This document shows positions 39,951 through 55,304 of a stretch of DNA of 64,000 nucleotides, piece after piece; position 1 is the stretch's first letter; every line of letters starts with the position of its first letter. Made by a program: the position numbers and the translations under genes. The notes beneath the pieces are model-generated. The model did no database searches. It saw nothing but the letters and a program-made list of their open reading frames with translations, and was not told the DNA's origin. The stretch comes from Gemmata massiliana (GTDB lineage Bacteria; Planctomycetota; Planctomycetia; Gemmatales; Gemmataceae), in the NCBI GenBank assembly GCA_000531095.1, contig HG799467.1, forward strand, positions 441,526 through 505,525. The letters are read 5' to 3'.

Positions 39951-40056
39951 TTTGGGGAGCCGTTGGCTCCGGTAGCAAGTTGATCGGGGCGGCGAGATCG
40001 GTTGGTGCCGCCGTCCCTTATGAATTAACTGCGTGTTGCCGGTGCCAAGTGGCTCT

Positions 40057-40128
40057 ACGAGCGTAGCTCAACGGTAGAGCAACGGTTTCCAAAACCGTCG
40101 GTTGGGGGTTCAAATCCCTCCGCTCGTG
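40057..40128 (+). tRNA. tRNA-Trp (anticodon CCA)
   Basis: Acceptor ACGAGCG/CGCTCGT. The anticodon loop TTCCAAA reads CCA. It is placed between tuf and secE as in many bacteria. Confidence 0.96.
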
Positions 40129-40371
40129 CTGTCTCGGGTGCCGGCGGTCTCTCGGTGCCCGAAGCGCAAACGCAGTCGATACGCAACCGGCCGCCGAACA
40201 GGGAAGAATACCCGGTTCAGCGGCCGGTTGGCTCATGTGGACCGGTTCGGCTCGCACTTAGTTCCAAGTGGTTCCAAGGCGAGACGCGAACGAAATACGC
40301 CCGTTCCCGTTGCGATTGTGCCGCACACGCAAGTGGGGGACGTACCCAAGACGGGATGGAGAGGACGGAGC

Positions 40372-41349
40372 ATGGCGACCGCTGTTGAACCCAGTTCCGT
40401 GCCCAGTACGCCGGGCCAAACGCTGAGCCTGCCGATCGCGAGCCTCCTGGGTGCGATCTACGTGTGCGCGGCGCTCGCGATCGTGTTCTACCTGATCCCG
40501 GTGACGTGGGCCGAGTACGTGACGCCGAGCCTGGCCAACCGGCCGGCGGACTACTTGTTCTGGTTCATCGCCGAGTGCGCCGCGCTGGTGGCGCTGGTGT
40601 GGTTCGGCGGGAAGATCGCGGGCGACGCCCCGAAGGGCGTGCACGGCGGCATCTTCCTGATGATCTCCGCGGTCATTACGATCTTCTTCCTGGCCCGCGC
40701 ATTCGCAATGAACATCGACGGGCCGGCGGGGATGGCGATCAGCGGGCTGGTTGTTGCCGGGCTCGCGTACCTCGCCGCGCGGTTCTTTGCCGGCCCGACC
40801 GGGAAGCGGTGGATGGTCGCACTGGAAGAGCAGGGGTGGTTCTCCTCGCACCAGTACAAGCGGTCGCTCGGCGTGAAGGTTCGGCGCCTCACCATTCTCG
40901 GTATCCTGCTCGTCGGTGGCTCGGGTGCGTGGTCGCTCTACGTGAACGGTCTGGTCCCGACGCAGATGTTGCTCGCAATGCCGTTCGGCATCCAGCCGAT
41001 CCCGCTGATGAACGGGTTCCTGCTGAGCATCGGTGCGAAAGTCGTGGTGCTCGTGCTCATTATCGCGGTGACGCTGTGGGTCGGGTTCCGGTCGGTGAAC
41101 GTACCCGATTTCGCCGAGTTTCTCATCGCGACCGAAGCGGAAATGAACAAAGTATCCTGGTCCACCCGCAAGCGGTTGGCCCAGGATACCGTCGTGGTGC
41201 TCATCACCACGCTTATGATGACACTGTTCCTGCTCGCCGTTGACCTCTTTTGGGGCTGGCTGTTGAGCCGCAACACGGTCGGGGTGCTCCCGGCTCGGCC
41301 GACCAACGCGGACAAGGGCGCGCAGGTCCAACAAGAACAGAAGTGGTAA
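40372..41349 (+). CDS. secE: Preprotein translocase subunit SecE, greatly extended at the N-terminus
   Basis: This 325-residue protein carries the SecE core at the end (about 248-299): an amphipathic helix with EMNKVSWSTRKRLAQDT and a final membrane helix VVVLITTLMMTLFLLAVDLFW. Bacterial SecE is usually 60-130 residues. The preceding 240 residues have about six further membrane helices and a soluble loop around 143-170. The ATG 40372 follows GGACGGAG and lies in frame for the whole protein. Position between tRNA-Trp and nusG is the standard secE position, which supports the assignment. Confidence 0.85.
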   Translation: MATAVEPSSVPSTPGQTLSLPIASLLGAIYVCAALAIVFYLIPVTWAEYVTPSLANRPADYLFWFIAECAALVALVWFGGKIAGDAPKGVHGGIFLMISAVITIFFLARAFAMNIDGPAGMAISGLVVAGLAYLAARFFAGPTGKRWMVALEEQGWFSSHQYKRSLGVKVRRLTILGILLVGGSGAWSLYVNGLVPTQMLLAMPFGIQPIPLMNGFLLSIGAKVVVLVLIIAVTLWVGFRSVNVPDFAEFLIATEAEMNKVSWSTRKRLAQDTVVVLITTLMMTLFLLAVDLFWGWLLSRNTVGVLPARPTNADKGAQVQQEQKW

Positions 41350-41384
41350 CGCGGGACCGCGAGGCGGCCGAGGGCCGATTCAAC

Positions 41385-42311
41385 ATGATTGAAGACACCG
41401 ACGACGTCCCCGCGACCAACGAACCGGAACCCGCAGCCCCGGTCGTTGATGCGCACTCGAACGACACCGTTTCTGCCCCCGCGCCCGCCGAAAGCGAGAC
41501 GCGGGATCTGATCGAGTCGGGCGATTCGTCTGACGGAAGTGCCGCCGAGTCCGAGGTGGCTCCGGAAGTAGCCGAAGAGTCCCAACCGACCAAGAAGCCG
41601 CGGCCGGCTAAAAAGTCCGAGGAAGACGAAGAGCCCGAGCCGGTGGCGGCCGCGTCGGACGATGACGACGACGAGCCCGCCGAACCGGTGCCCGAAAACA
41701 AGAAAAAGTGGTACGCGATCAAGGTCCAGAGCGGGCGCGAAGATACGATCAAGGCCGCGATTCTTCGTAAAGTCGCGATCGAAGGGCTGGAAGAATATTT
41801 CGGCCAGATCATGATCCCCTACGAAGAGGTGATCGAGAAGAAGGCGGTCAAGGTCAAGGACAAGAAGACCGGCGACACCGTGACGGTGGAGCGGAAGGTC
41901 ACTCGCAAGCGCAAGAAGTTTCAGGGGTACCTGTTCGCGGAACTGGAATTTAACGACCGCATCCTGTACCTGTTCCGCGAAACGAGCGGGGTCGGGGACT
42001 TCCTGAACCTGCGCAACAAGCCCAACGAGCCGCCGACCCCGGAGCCGATGTCGGACCAGGAGGTCCAGCAGATGCTCACCGGCGAGAAGCAGGCCGGGGT
42101 GGACAACAAGGGCAAGAAGATCAAGATCGAGTTCGAGAAGGGCGACCGCGTGCGCATCCGCGAGGGCTCCTTCGCGAACTCCGAGGGCGAAGTCACCGCG
42201 ATCAGTGAGCCGAAGGATCCGACCGACGCCCCGAAGATCACGGTGGTCGTCACGTTCTGGGGCCGGCCGCTGCCGGTGGAACTCGAATACTGGCAGGTTG
42301 CCAAGGTGTAG
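41385..42311 (+). CDS. nusG: Transcription antitermination/termination factor NusG with acidic N-terminal extension
   Basis: From the ATG at 41385 the product is 308 residues; a GTG at 41343, overlapping secE, is an alternative. The first 105 residues are disordered and acidic (many Glu, Asp, Pro, Ala; a run of DDDDDEP). The NGN domain begins KKKWYAIKVQSGREDTIKAAI and continues to ETSGVGDFLNL. The KOW domain is KGDRVRIREGSFANSEGEV. A basic stretch (KKAVKVKDKKTGDTVTVERK) inside NGN is longer than in E. coli. NusG binds RNA polymerase and aids elongation. It comes before the L11 operon, as usual. Confidence 0.93.
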   Translation: MIEDTDDVPATNEPEPAAPVVDAHSNDTVSAPAPAESETRDLIESGDSSDGSAAESEVAPEVAEESQPTKKPRPAKKSEEDEEPEPVAAASDDDDDEPAEPVPENKKKWYAIKVQSGREDTIKAAILRKVAIEGLEEYFGQIMIPYEEVIEKKAVKVKDKKTGDTVTVERKVTRKRKKFQGYLFAELEFNDRILYLFRETSGVGDFLNLRNKPNEPPTPEPMSDQEVQQMLTGEKQAGVDNKGKKIKIEFEKGDRVRIREGSFANSEGEVTAISEPKDPTDAPKITVVVTFWGRPLPVELEYWQVAKV

Positions 42312-42406
42312 CGCGAGGCGCACCGGGTTGACGTAATTGTGGACGCCGCCCGGCGCCGGCACTACAACAGTTAATTCTTCAAAGACCATCCGTTCCAGGT
42401 GCAGCA

Positions 42407-42871
42407 ATGGCGAAGCAGGTGACGGGCCAAGTGAAGCTCCAGTGCCCCGGCGGGTCGGCAACCCCGGCACCGCCCGTCGGCCCGGCGCTCGGTGCCCACG
42501 GCGTGAACATCGGTATGTTCGTCAAGCAGTTCAACGACAAGACGAACAAGCCCGAAATGAAGGGCCTGATGCTGCCGGTGGTCATCACCGTGTACTCGGA
42601 CAAGAGCTTCGAGTTCAAAATCAAGAGCCCGCCCGCCGCGATCCTGCTGAAGCTCGCGGCCAAGATCCCGCACGCGAAGAAGGCGGGCAAGGAAGTGATC
42701 CCGGCCGACTCGAAGAAGGGCGGCAAGTACAAGGGCTTCACCGTCACCAAGAAGCAGGTGAAGGACATCGCCACGCAGAAGCAGGCCGACCTGAACGCGA
42801 GCGACGTCGATCACGCGGCCCGGATCATCGAAGGCACCGCCCGCAGCATGGGCATCACGGTGGTCGAGTAA
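42407..42871 (+). CDS. rplK: 50S ribosomal protein L11
   Basis: This 154-residue protein starts [29 protein letters not shown], the L11 N-terminal domain with its Pro-rich thiostrepton-site loop, and ends with the rRNA-binding domain. It binds 23S rRNA helices 43-44 at the GTPase centre. It is about ten residues longer than E. coli L11 because of a short Lys-rich insert ([11 protein letters not shown]). A 197-bp spacer then separates it from rplA. Confidence 0.96.
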   Translation: MAKQVTGQVKLQCPGGSATPAPPVGPALGAHGVNIGMFVKQFNDKTNKPEMKGLMLPVVITVYSDKSFEFKIKSPPAAILLKLAAKIPHAKKAGKEVIPADSKKGGKYKGFTVTKKQVKDIATQKQADLNASDVDHAARIIEGTARSMGITVVE

Positions 42872-42882
42872 CTCTCCCGCCC

Positions 42883-42906
42883 GATCGCGTTTCGGATCGC
42901 GTTTCG
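42883..42906. repeat. Tandem 12-bp repeat between rplK and rplA
   Basis: GATCGCGTTTCG occurs twice in a row (42883-42894 and 42895-42906). The spacer is 197 bp and includes AACGGCG/CGCCGTT near 42933-42949. Confidence 0.75.
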
Positions 42907-43068
42907 GATCACGCAGGTCGCTGTCAAGAGAAAAACGGCGTGTCGCCGTTGCCAACACTTGTTTGGTGTTGTAATCGTTATCTTCTCACTTACCGCCGCG
43001 CTCAGGTGCGGCGGAAGGGGTCGTAGTCGCGATTCGCGATGAGCCCCGACACGAGAGGTTTTGGAGTT

Positions 43069-43931
43069 ATGGCAAACGACAAAGAACCCGCACCGGCGGG
43101 CGATCCCGTAGTCGCTCCGGCGCCGGCGGAAGCCGCCGCTGCTGCCCCGGTCTCCGCCCCACCGGGGGCGAGAAGAAGGCCGCCGACGCGATTGATACCC
43201 CGAAGGTCAAGAAGAAACCCGGCGTCCCGCCGCGCCGCGGGAAGAAGCTCCGCAACCACCTCAAGAACGTGGAAAAGAAGCTCCACGACGCCGGCCCGGT
43301 TAGCGTGAAGCAGGCGGTCGCCGAACTCAAGAAACTCAAGCGCGCGAAGTTCGACGAAACGGTCGAGATCCACATCAACCTCGGCATCGACCCGACGCAA
43401 TCGGACCAGATGGTGCGCGGCGCCATTCCGCTGCCCCACGGGATCGGGAAGAGCGTCCGCGTTGCGGTGTTCTGCCAGGGCGACAACGTCGAGAAGGCGA
43501 AGGCCGCCGGTGCGGACGTGGTCGGTGGTGCGGACCTCGTCGAGAAGGTGCAGAAGCAGAACTTCCTCGACTTCGACGTGGCCCTCGCGTCGCAGGACAT
43601 GATGGGTCAGGTGTCGCGCCTCGGTAAGGTGCTCGGGCCGCGCGGCCTGATGCCGACCCCGAAGGCCGGCACCGTGGTCCCGGCCACCGGCGACCTCGCG
43701 AGCGTGGTCCGCGAGTTCAAGGCGGGTAAGGTCGAGTACCGGTCGGACAAGACCGGGCAGATTCACGCGGGCGTCGGCAAGATGAGCTTCGACGAGCAGA
43801 AGCTGGTCGAGAACATCAACGTGTTCGTCGAACAGATCCGCTCGGTCAAGCCGTCCGGGGTCAAGGGTAACTTCATCAACGGGGTCGTCCTTTCGGCCAC
43901 CATGTCGGCGGGCATCCGGCTGACGGTCTGA
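43069..43931 (+). CDS. rplA: 50S ribosomal protein L1, frameshifted at a G run
   Basis: An ATG at 43069 ([15 protein letters not shown]) opens an Ala/Pro-rich leader that leaves the frame after PVSAPPG at the GGGGG run 43164-43168. The rest, [13 protein letters not shown] then [14 protein letters not shown], is the L1 body to 43931. One extra G restores a single 288-residue protein. The L1 signature [11 protein letters not shown] and GKIEYR-like KVEYRSDK are intact. L1 binds 23S rRNA at the E-site stalk and represses its own operon. A true frameshift here is unlikely; a base missing from the sequence is likely. Confidence 0.9.
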
Positions 43932-44069
43932 GTTGTGTTCGCGTTTAGTGTTTGGTCCCTCGCGCTGGGATAGAGGTTCGGGGCGGAGTCGCCCCGCGAC
44001 GCTCCCGGGCAGGGGCCGAGGCTAAGCACCCCACACCGACACCAAACACGAGCCAACTGCGAGTCCACA

Positions 44070-44615
44070 ATGAGCAAGAAGATCAAAGAGCTGGAGCTGA
44101 ACGATCTCCGCAAGACGTTCAAGGGCGTGCGGGACTTCGTCCTGCTGGAGCCGCTGAAACTCGACTCCGCCGCGGACTACACGCTGCGGAAGAACCTGCG
44201 CGACAAGAAGGTTCGCGTGAAGATGGTCAAGAACAGCTTCGTGAAGAAGGTGTTCGACGAGAACGGGATGAAGGTCGATCCGGGTTCCGGCCCGACGCTC
44301 CTGTGTTGGGGCGCGGACAGCCCGAAGGCGCTCGGCACCGCGGTCGACGCGGTCCTGAAGCAGCTCCGCCCCGATCCCAAACTGCCCGAGAAGGTCAAGG
44401 CGAAGACCGGGATCGCCGACGGCGAACTGATGCCGCTGGACCAGCTCAAGGTCATCCCGACTCGCCAGGAGGCGATCGGCGACGTGCTCAACGCGCTGCT
44501 CAGCGCCGGCTCCTCGATCGTGGGTGCGCTGACCGGTCCGGCGACCCAACTGGCCGGCATCCTGAAGGCCATCGAAGAGAAGGGCGAAGGCGCTCCGGCC
44601 CCGGCCGCGGGCTGA
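44070..44615 (+). CDS. rplJ: 50S ribosomal protein L10
   Basis: This 181-residue protein starts MSKKIKELELNDLRKTFKG and contains KLDSAADYTLRKNLRDKKV, the L10 N-terminal domain that binds 23S rRNA. The C-terminal helix (GALTGPATQLAGILKAI) binds L7/L12 dimers. The tail is Glu/Ala/Pro-rich. It comes 138 bp after rplA and before rplL, the standard order. The leader could include the L10 autoregulatory site, but no clear structure was assigned. Confidence 0.94.
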   Translation: MSKKIKELELNDLRKTFKGVRDFVLLEPLKLDSAADYTLRKNLRDKKVRVKMVKNSFVKKVFDENGMKVDPGSGPTLLCWGADSPKALGTAVDAVLKQLRPDPKLPEKVKAKTGIADGELMPLDQLKVIPTRQEAIGDVLNALLSAGSSIVGALTGPATQLAGILKAIEEKGEGAPAPAAG

Positions 44616-44705
44616 ACCCGCGAGTCGTGACCGCTGTCTGTAGTTGTCCGGGGCGGTGCCCCGAATTCGGAAAATACAGCCCTCAAAGGCTGAAGAATAA
44701 AACGA

Positions 44706-44727
44706 AGCCCGGTAGTACCCGGGCTTT
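44706..44727 (+). terminator. Attenuator-like hairpin between rplJ and rplL
   Basis: AGCCCGG (44706-44712) pairs with CCGGGCT (44719-44725), followed by TT. Partial termination here is a common way to give more L12 than L10. It lies in a 179-bp spacer that also holds short palindromes at 44647-44659 and 44677-44692. Confidence 0.5.
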
Positions 44728-44794
44728 AACCCGACCAGCTATTACGCTCCTAGCCGGACCGCTTCACCCGGCGCTGTTTTAAAGGAACTGAGAC

Positions 44795-45187
44795 ATGGCA
44801 TCTGTTACCGAACTCGGCGACCAACTCGCGGGCCTCACCATCGCGCAAGCCGTCGAACTGAAGAACTACCTGAAGGAAAAGTACCAGATCGAACCCGCCG
44901 CTGGCGGCGTGATGGTTGCTCCTGGTGGTGCCGCTGGCGGTGCTGCTCCGGCTGAAAAGGCCGCTGAGCCGACCGAGTTCAACGTCATCCTCGACAGCTT
45001 CGCCGACAAGGTGAAGACGATTAAGGTCGTCCGCGAACTGACCGGCCAGGGGCTGGGCGAAGCCAAGGCGACCGTTGAAGGCGCGCCGAAGGCCATCAAG
45101 GAAAACGTGGACAAGAAGACCGCTGAAGATGTGAAGAAGAAACTGGAAGAAACCGGCGCGAAGGTCACCATCAAGCCGGCCGGCTAA
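44795..45187 (+). CDS. rplL: 50S ribosomal protein L7/L12
   Basis: This 130-residue protein has an N-terminal dimerisation helix (LGDQLAGLTIAQAVELKNYLKE), an Ala/Gly/Val hinge, and the C-terminal domain with KTIKVVRELTGQGLGEAKATV, the EF-Tu/EF-G binding face. It is the multi-copy stalk protein. The gene ends at a terminator (45202) and is followed by a long gap before rpoB. Confidence 0.96.
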   Translation: MASVTELGDQLAGLTIAQAVELKNYLKEKYQIEPAAGGVMVAPGGAAGGAAPAEKAAEPTEFNVILDSFADKVKTIKVVRELTGQGLGEAKATVEGAPKAIKENVDKKTAEDVKKKLEETGAKVTIKPAG

Positions 45188-45201
45188 GCAGAAACCGCGT
45201 T

Positions 45202-45226
45202 CCACTCGTAATGAGTGGGCGTTTTT
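45202..45226 (+). terminator. Rho-independent terminator after rplL
   Basis: CCACTC (45202-45207) pairs with GAGTGG (45213-45218) across GTAAT, followed by GCGTTTTT. Located 15 bp after the rplL stop. Confidence 0.75.
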
Positions 45227-45246
45227 GGCAGACTGCAAAAAAAATG

Positions 45247-45288
45247 CCCAGGTGGGGTGACTTTTCTGTCCCGCCTGGGTATTATTAT
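45247..45288 (+). terminator. Second strong terminator after rplL
   Basis: CCCAGGTGGG (45247-45256) and CCCGCCTGGG (45270-45279) form a 10-bp stem with one G-T pair, then TATTATTATT. It implies that most L12-encoding transcripts stop before rpoB. Confidence 0.75.
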
Positions 45289-45687
45289 TGTATGGCGGGT
45301 TTCCCGCTTTCGCTCTGTTACGACCCTAGCGTTCCCGCTCCGCTCTCTTCCTCACATGATGTGTACGAAGCGGGTGAAGTGGGGCGATTCCGCGTAGCCA
45401 GTGGTGAAAATGCACACAACCCACTCGCTTCGATGTGTCGTACCTTCTCGATTCAACACCATGCCGATGCCCGTTGACGTCCCTCATCCGAACCCGGCAG
45501 CTATTGTGGCGGGTCTGTATGGGGGAGTCGTATTTTCTGTGCCCCCGATAGGTGCGACTCGCGCCGGGGCCGCCTACATCGTCACTCAATAACGCCCGCT
45601 GCTCAACGACGCAAGGCCCGTTGCCACCAGGGGCGACGGTGGCCCATACGTCGTGCCATCGTTTCAACCTGGGTAAGGAGCACACCG
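45289..45687 (+). other. rplL-rpoB spacer without genes
   Basis: About 400 bp following the two terminators. No protein-like reading frame with a ribosome-binding site is seen. It probably contains the promoter of rpoB-rpoC, but no strong consensus -35/-10 pair was found by eye. An AAGGAG box precedes the rpoB start. Confidence 0.4.
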
Positions 45688-49452
<3,765 letters not shown>

Positions 49453-49484
49453 GCGCCGCGCCGTTTTGACCCTGTAAGGGTCGG

Positions 49485-49566
49485 ACTCCTCAGCCCAGGG
49501 CAACGCCCTGGGCCGCCGCGCCGATCAACCTCCTCGGACCCAGGGCGTTGCCCTGGGCTGAGGAGT
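49485..49566. repeat. Perfect 28-bp inverted repeat between rpoB and rpoC
   Basis: ACTCCTCAGCCCAGGG... (49485-49512) is matched exactly by the inverted arm ending at 49566 (49539-49566). Each arm is itself palindromic around CAACG or CGTTG (GCCCAGGGC/GCCCTGGGC), and TTCAGCCC/GGGCTGAA follows at 49568-49585. The same 'CCCAGGGCGTTG' core occurs near 63890 and 63940. Confidence 0.85.
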
Positions 49567-49623
49567 TTCAGCCCTCCGGGCTGAACACTGAATACACGAC
49601 TCCTGCCGCAAAGGGGATTCGAT

Positions 49624-54024
<4,401 letters not shown>

Positions 54025-54212
54025 GTTCGAGCGCGCGGAATTCGGGGCGCGGAACTGAAGACAAAAAGCCCGTTGGTTCGGGTCTCGTTCGCCCCGCGTT
54101 CCGAATTCCGCGTTTCGCGCTTTTTTAAATGGGGGCCTTCCCGCTCGCGAGCGGGACGCTAACATACTTATTCCCGTTCGGCCGCCGCCGACGGTTGAAC
54201 AGGACCAGACGA

Positions 54213-54587
54213 ATGCCGACGATTAACCAACTGATCAAAAGCCCGCGTCAACCGCAGCGCTCGAAGCCCAAGCACCCGGCCATGCAGGGGTGCCCGCAGA
54301 AGCGCGGCGTGTGTACGGTCGTCAAGACGATGACCCCGAAGAAGCCGAACTCGGCGCTCCGGAAGGTGGCCCGTGTCCGGCTCTCGAACGGCATCGAAGT
54401 GACCGCGTACATCCCCGGTGAGGGGCACAACCTGCAAGAGCACTCGATCGTGCTCGTCCGCGGCGGTCGCGTCCGCGACTTGCCGGGCGTGCGGTACCAC
54501 ATCGTCCGCGGCGTGCTCGACTCGCAGGGCGTGCAGGACCGGAAGCAGGCCCGCTCGAAGTACGGTACGAAGAAGGAAGGCAAGTAA
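54213..54587 (+). CDS. rpsL: 30S ribosomal protein S12
   Basis: This 124-residue protein begins at ATG 54213 ([18 protein letters not shown]); an upstream in-frame start is not supported. S12 sits at the decoding centre. K43 of [11 protein letters not shown] is conserved, but residue 88 is Arg ([10 protein letters not shown]), whereas E. coli and mycobacteria have Lys there. K88R is a classic streptomycin-resistance change. C-terminus [11 protein letters not shown] is standard. rpsG follows after a 107-bp spacer with an inverted repeat. Confidence 0.96.
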   Translation: MPTINQLIKSPRQPQRSKPKHPAMQGCPQKRGVCTVVKTMTPKKPNSALRKVARVRLSNGIEVTAYIPGEGHNLQEHSIVLVRGGRVRDLPGVRYHIVRGVLDSQGVQDRKQARSKYGTKKEGK

Positions 54588-54610
54588 ACCCGCACCGTCG
54601 CAGGTCTTAA

Positions 54611-54687
54611 AGTCGAAAGTCACGGGGTCGGAACCGGCCGCTGACGCTTCTGGACTTTACGACTGCCCGACCTTACGACTTTCGACT
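54611..54687. repeat. Inverted repeat between rpsL and rpsG
   Basis: AGTCGAAAGTC (54611-54621) is matched by GACTTTCGACT (54677-54687). The flanks are further iterations of the same 5-7 base words (aagtc, acgactt). Confidence 0.7.
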
Positions 54688-54694
54688 GAGAAAC

Positions 54695-55171
54695 ATGGGC
54701 TCCAAAACACGCACGGCCAGCTACGACAAACTCGCACCGGACACCCGCTACGGGTCGCTCCTGTTGAGCAAGTTCATCAACTGCCTGATGCACGACGGCA
54801 AGAAGTCCGTCGCGACGCGGGTGGTGTACGACGCGCTCGACCAGATCAAGAAACGCATGCCGGACGTCGACCCGATCCAGGTCTTCACCGAGGCCCTGGG
54901 GAACGTCAAGCCGTCGCTCGAAGTGCGCTCGCGGCGCGTCGGCGGGGCCAACTACCAGGTGCCGATGCAGGTGAAGCCGAAGCGGGCCGAGAGCCTCGCG
55001 ATCCGGTGGATCCTGGCGGCGATCCGCGCGAAAGCGGGCCGCCCGACGCACCTGCGGCTCGCCGAAGAACTCATGGCCGCCTTCCAGCGCCAGGGCGAAG
55101 CGATGAGCAAGCGCGAACAGACCATCAAGATGGCCGAAGCGAACAAGGCGTTCAGCCACTTCGCTTGGTGA
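54695..55171 (+). CDS. rpsG: 30S ribosomal protein S7
   Basis: This 158-residue protein starts MGSKTRTASYDKLAPDTRYGS, close to S7. It contains KFINCLMHDGKKSVATRVVYDALDQI, RRVGGANYQVPMQVKPKRAESLAIRW and a C-terminal MAEANKAFSHFAW. S7 binds the 3' major domain of 16S rRNA and nucleates the head of the small subunit. It is downstream of rpsL as in the streptomycin operon. Confidence 0.96.
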   Translation: MGSKTRTASYDKLAPDTRYGSLLLSKFINCLMHDGKKSVATRVVYDALDQIKKRMPDVDPIQVFTEALGNVKPSLEVRSRRVGGANYQVPMQVKPKRAESLAIRWILAAIRAKAGRPTHLRLAEELMAAFQRQGEAMSKREQTIKMAEANKAFSHFAW

Positions 55172-55189
55172 TTTGATTGGCCAGCTATC

Positions 55190-55242
55190 AGTGGTCAGTG
55201 ATCGGCGCCGCGAACCCGGCACCGGTCACTGACCACTTTCCT
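55190..55242. repeat. Inverted repeat between rpsG and fusA
   Basis: AGTGGTCAGTGATCGG near 55190 pairs, with one mismatch, with CCGGTCACTGACCACT ending near 55240. A later stretch, AACTGGGAACCGGGAACCG, iterates short words. Confidence 0.65.
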
Positions 55243-55304
55243 TTTGTCCGCTCTGGCTCTGTAAACTGAGAACTGGGAACCGGGAACCGAACACGGGTGT
55301 CGTC

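Noticed and set aside
43269..43931. Short rplA starting at 43269
   Set aside because: The protein up to 43269 in that frame (EKKAADAID...NHLKNV) reads naturally as L1, so the start lies upstream and the frame is broken.
45289..45687. Small genes in the rplL-rpoB gap
   Set aside because: Short frames (60-88 codons) have no ribosome-binding site and no protein-like composition.
49485..49585. CRISPR array
   Set aside because: The repeats are inverted, not direct, and there are no regular spacers or cas genes.
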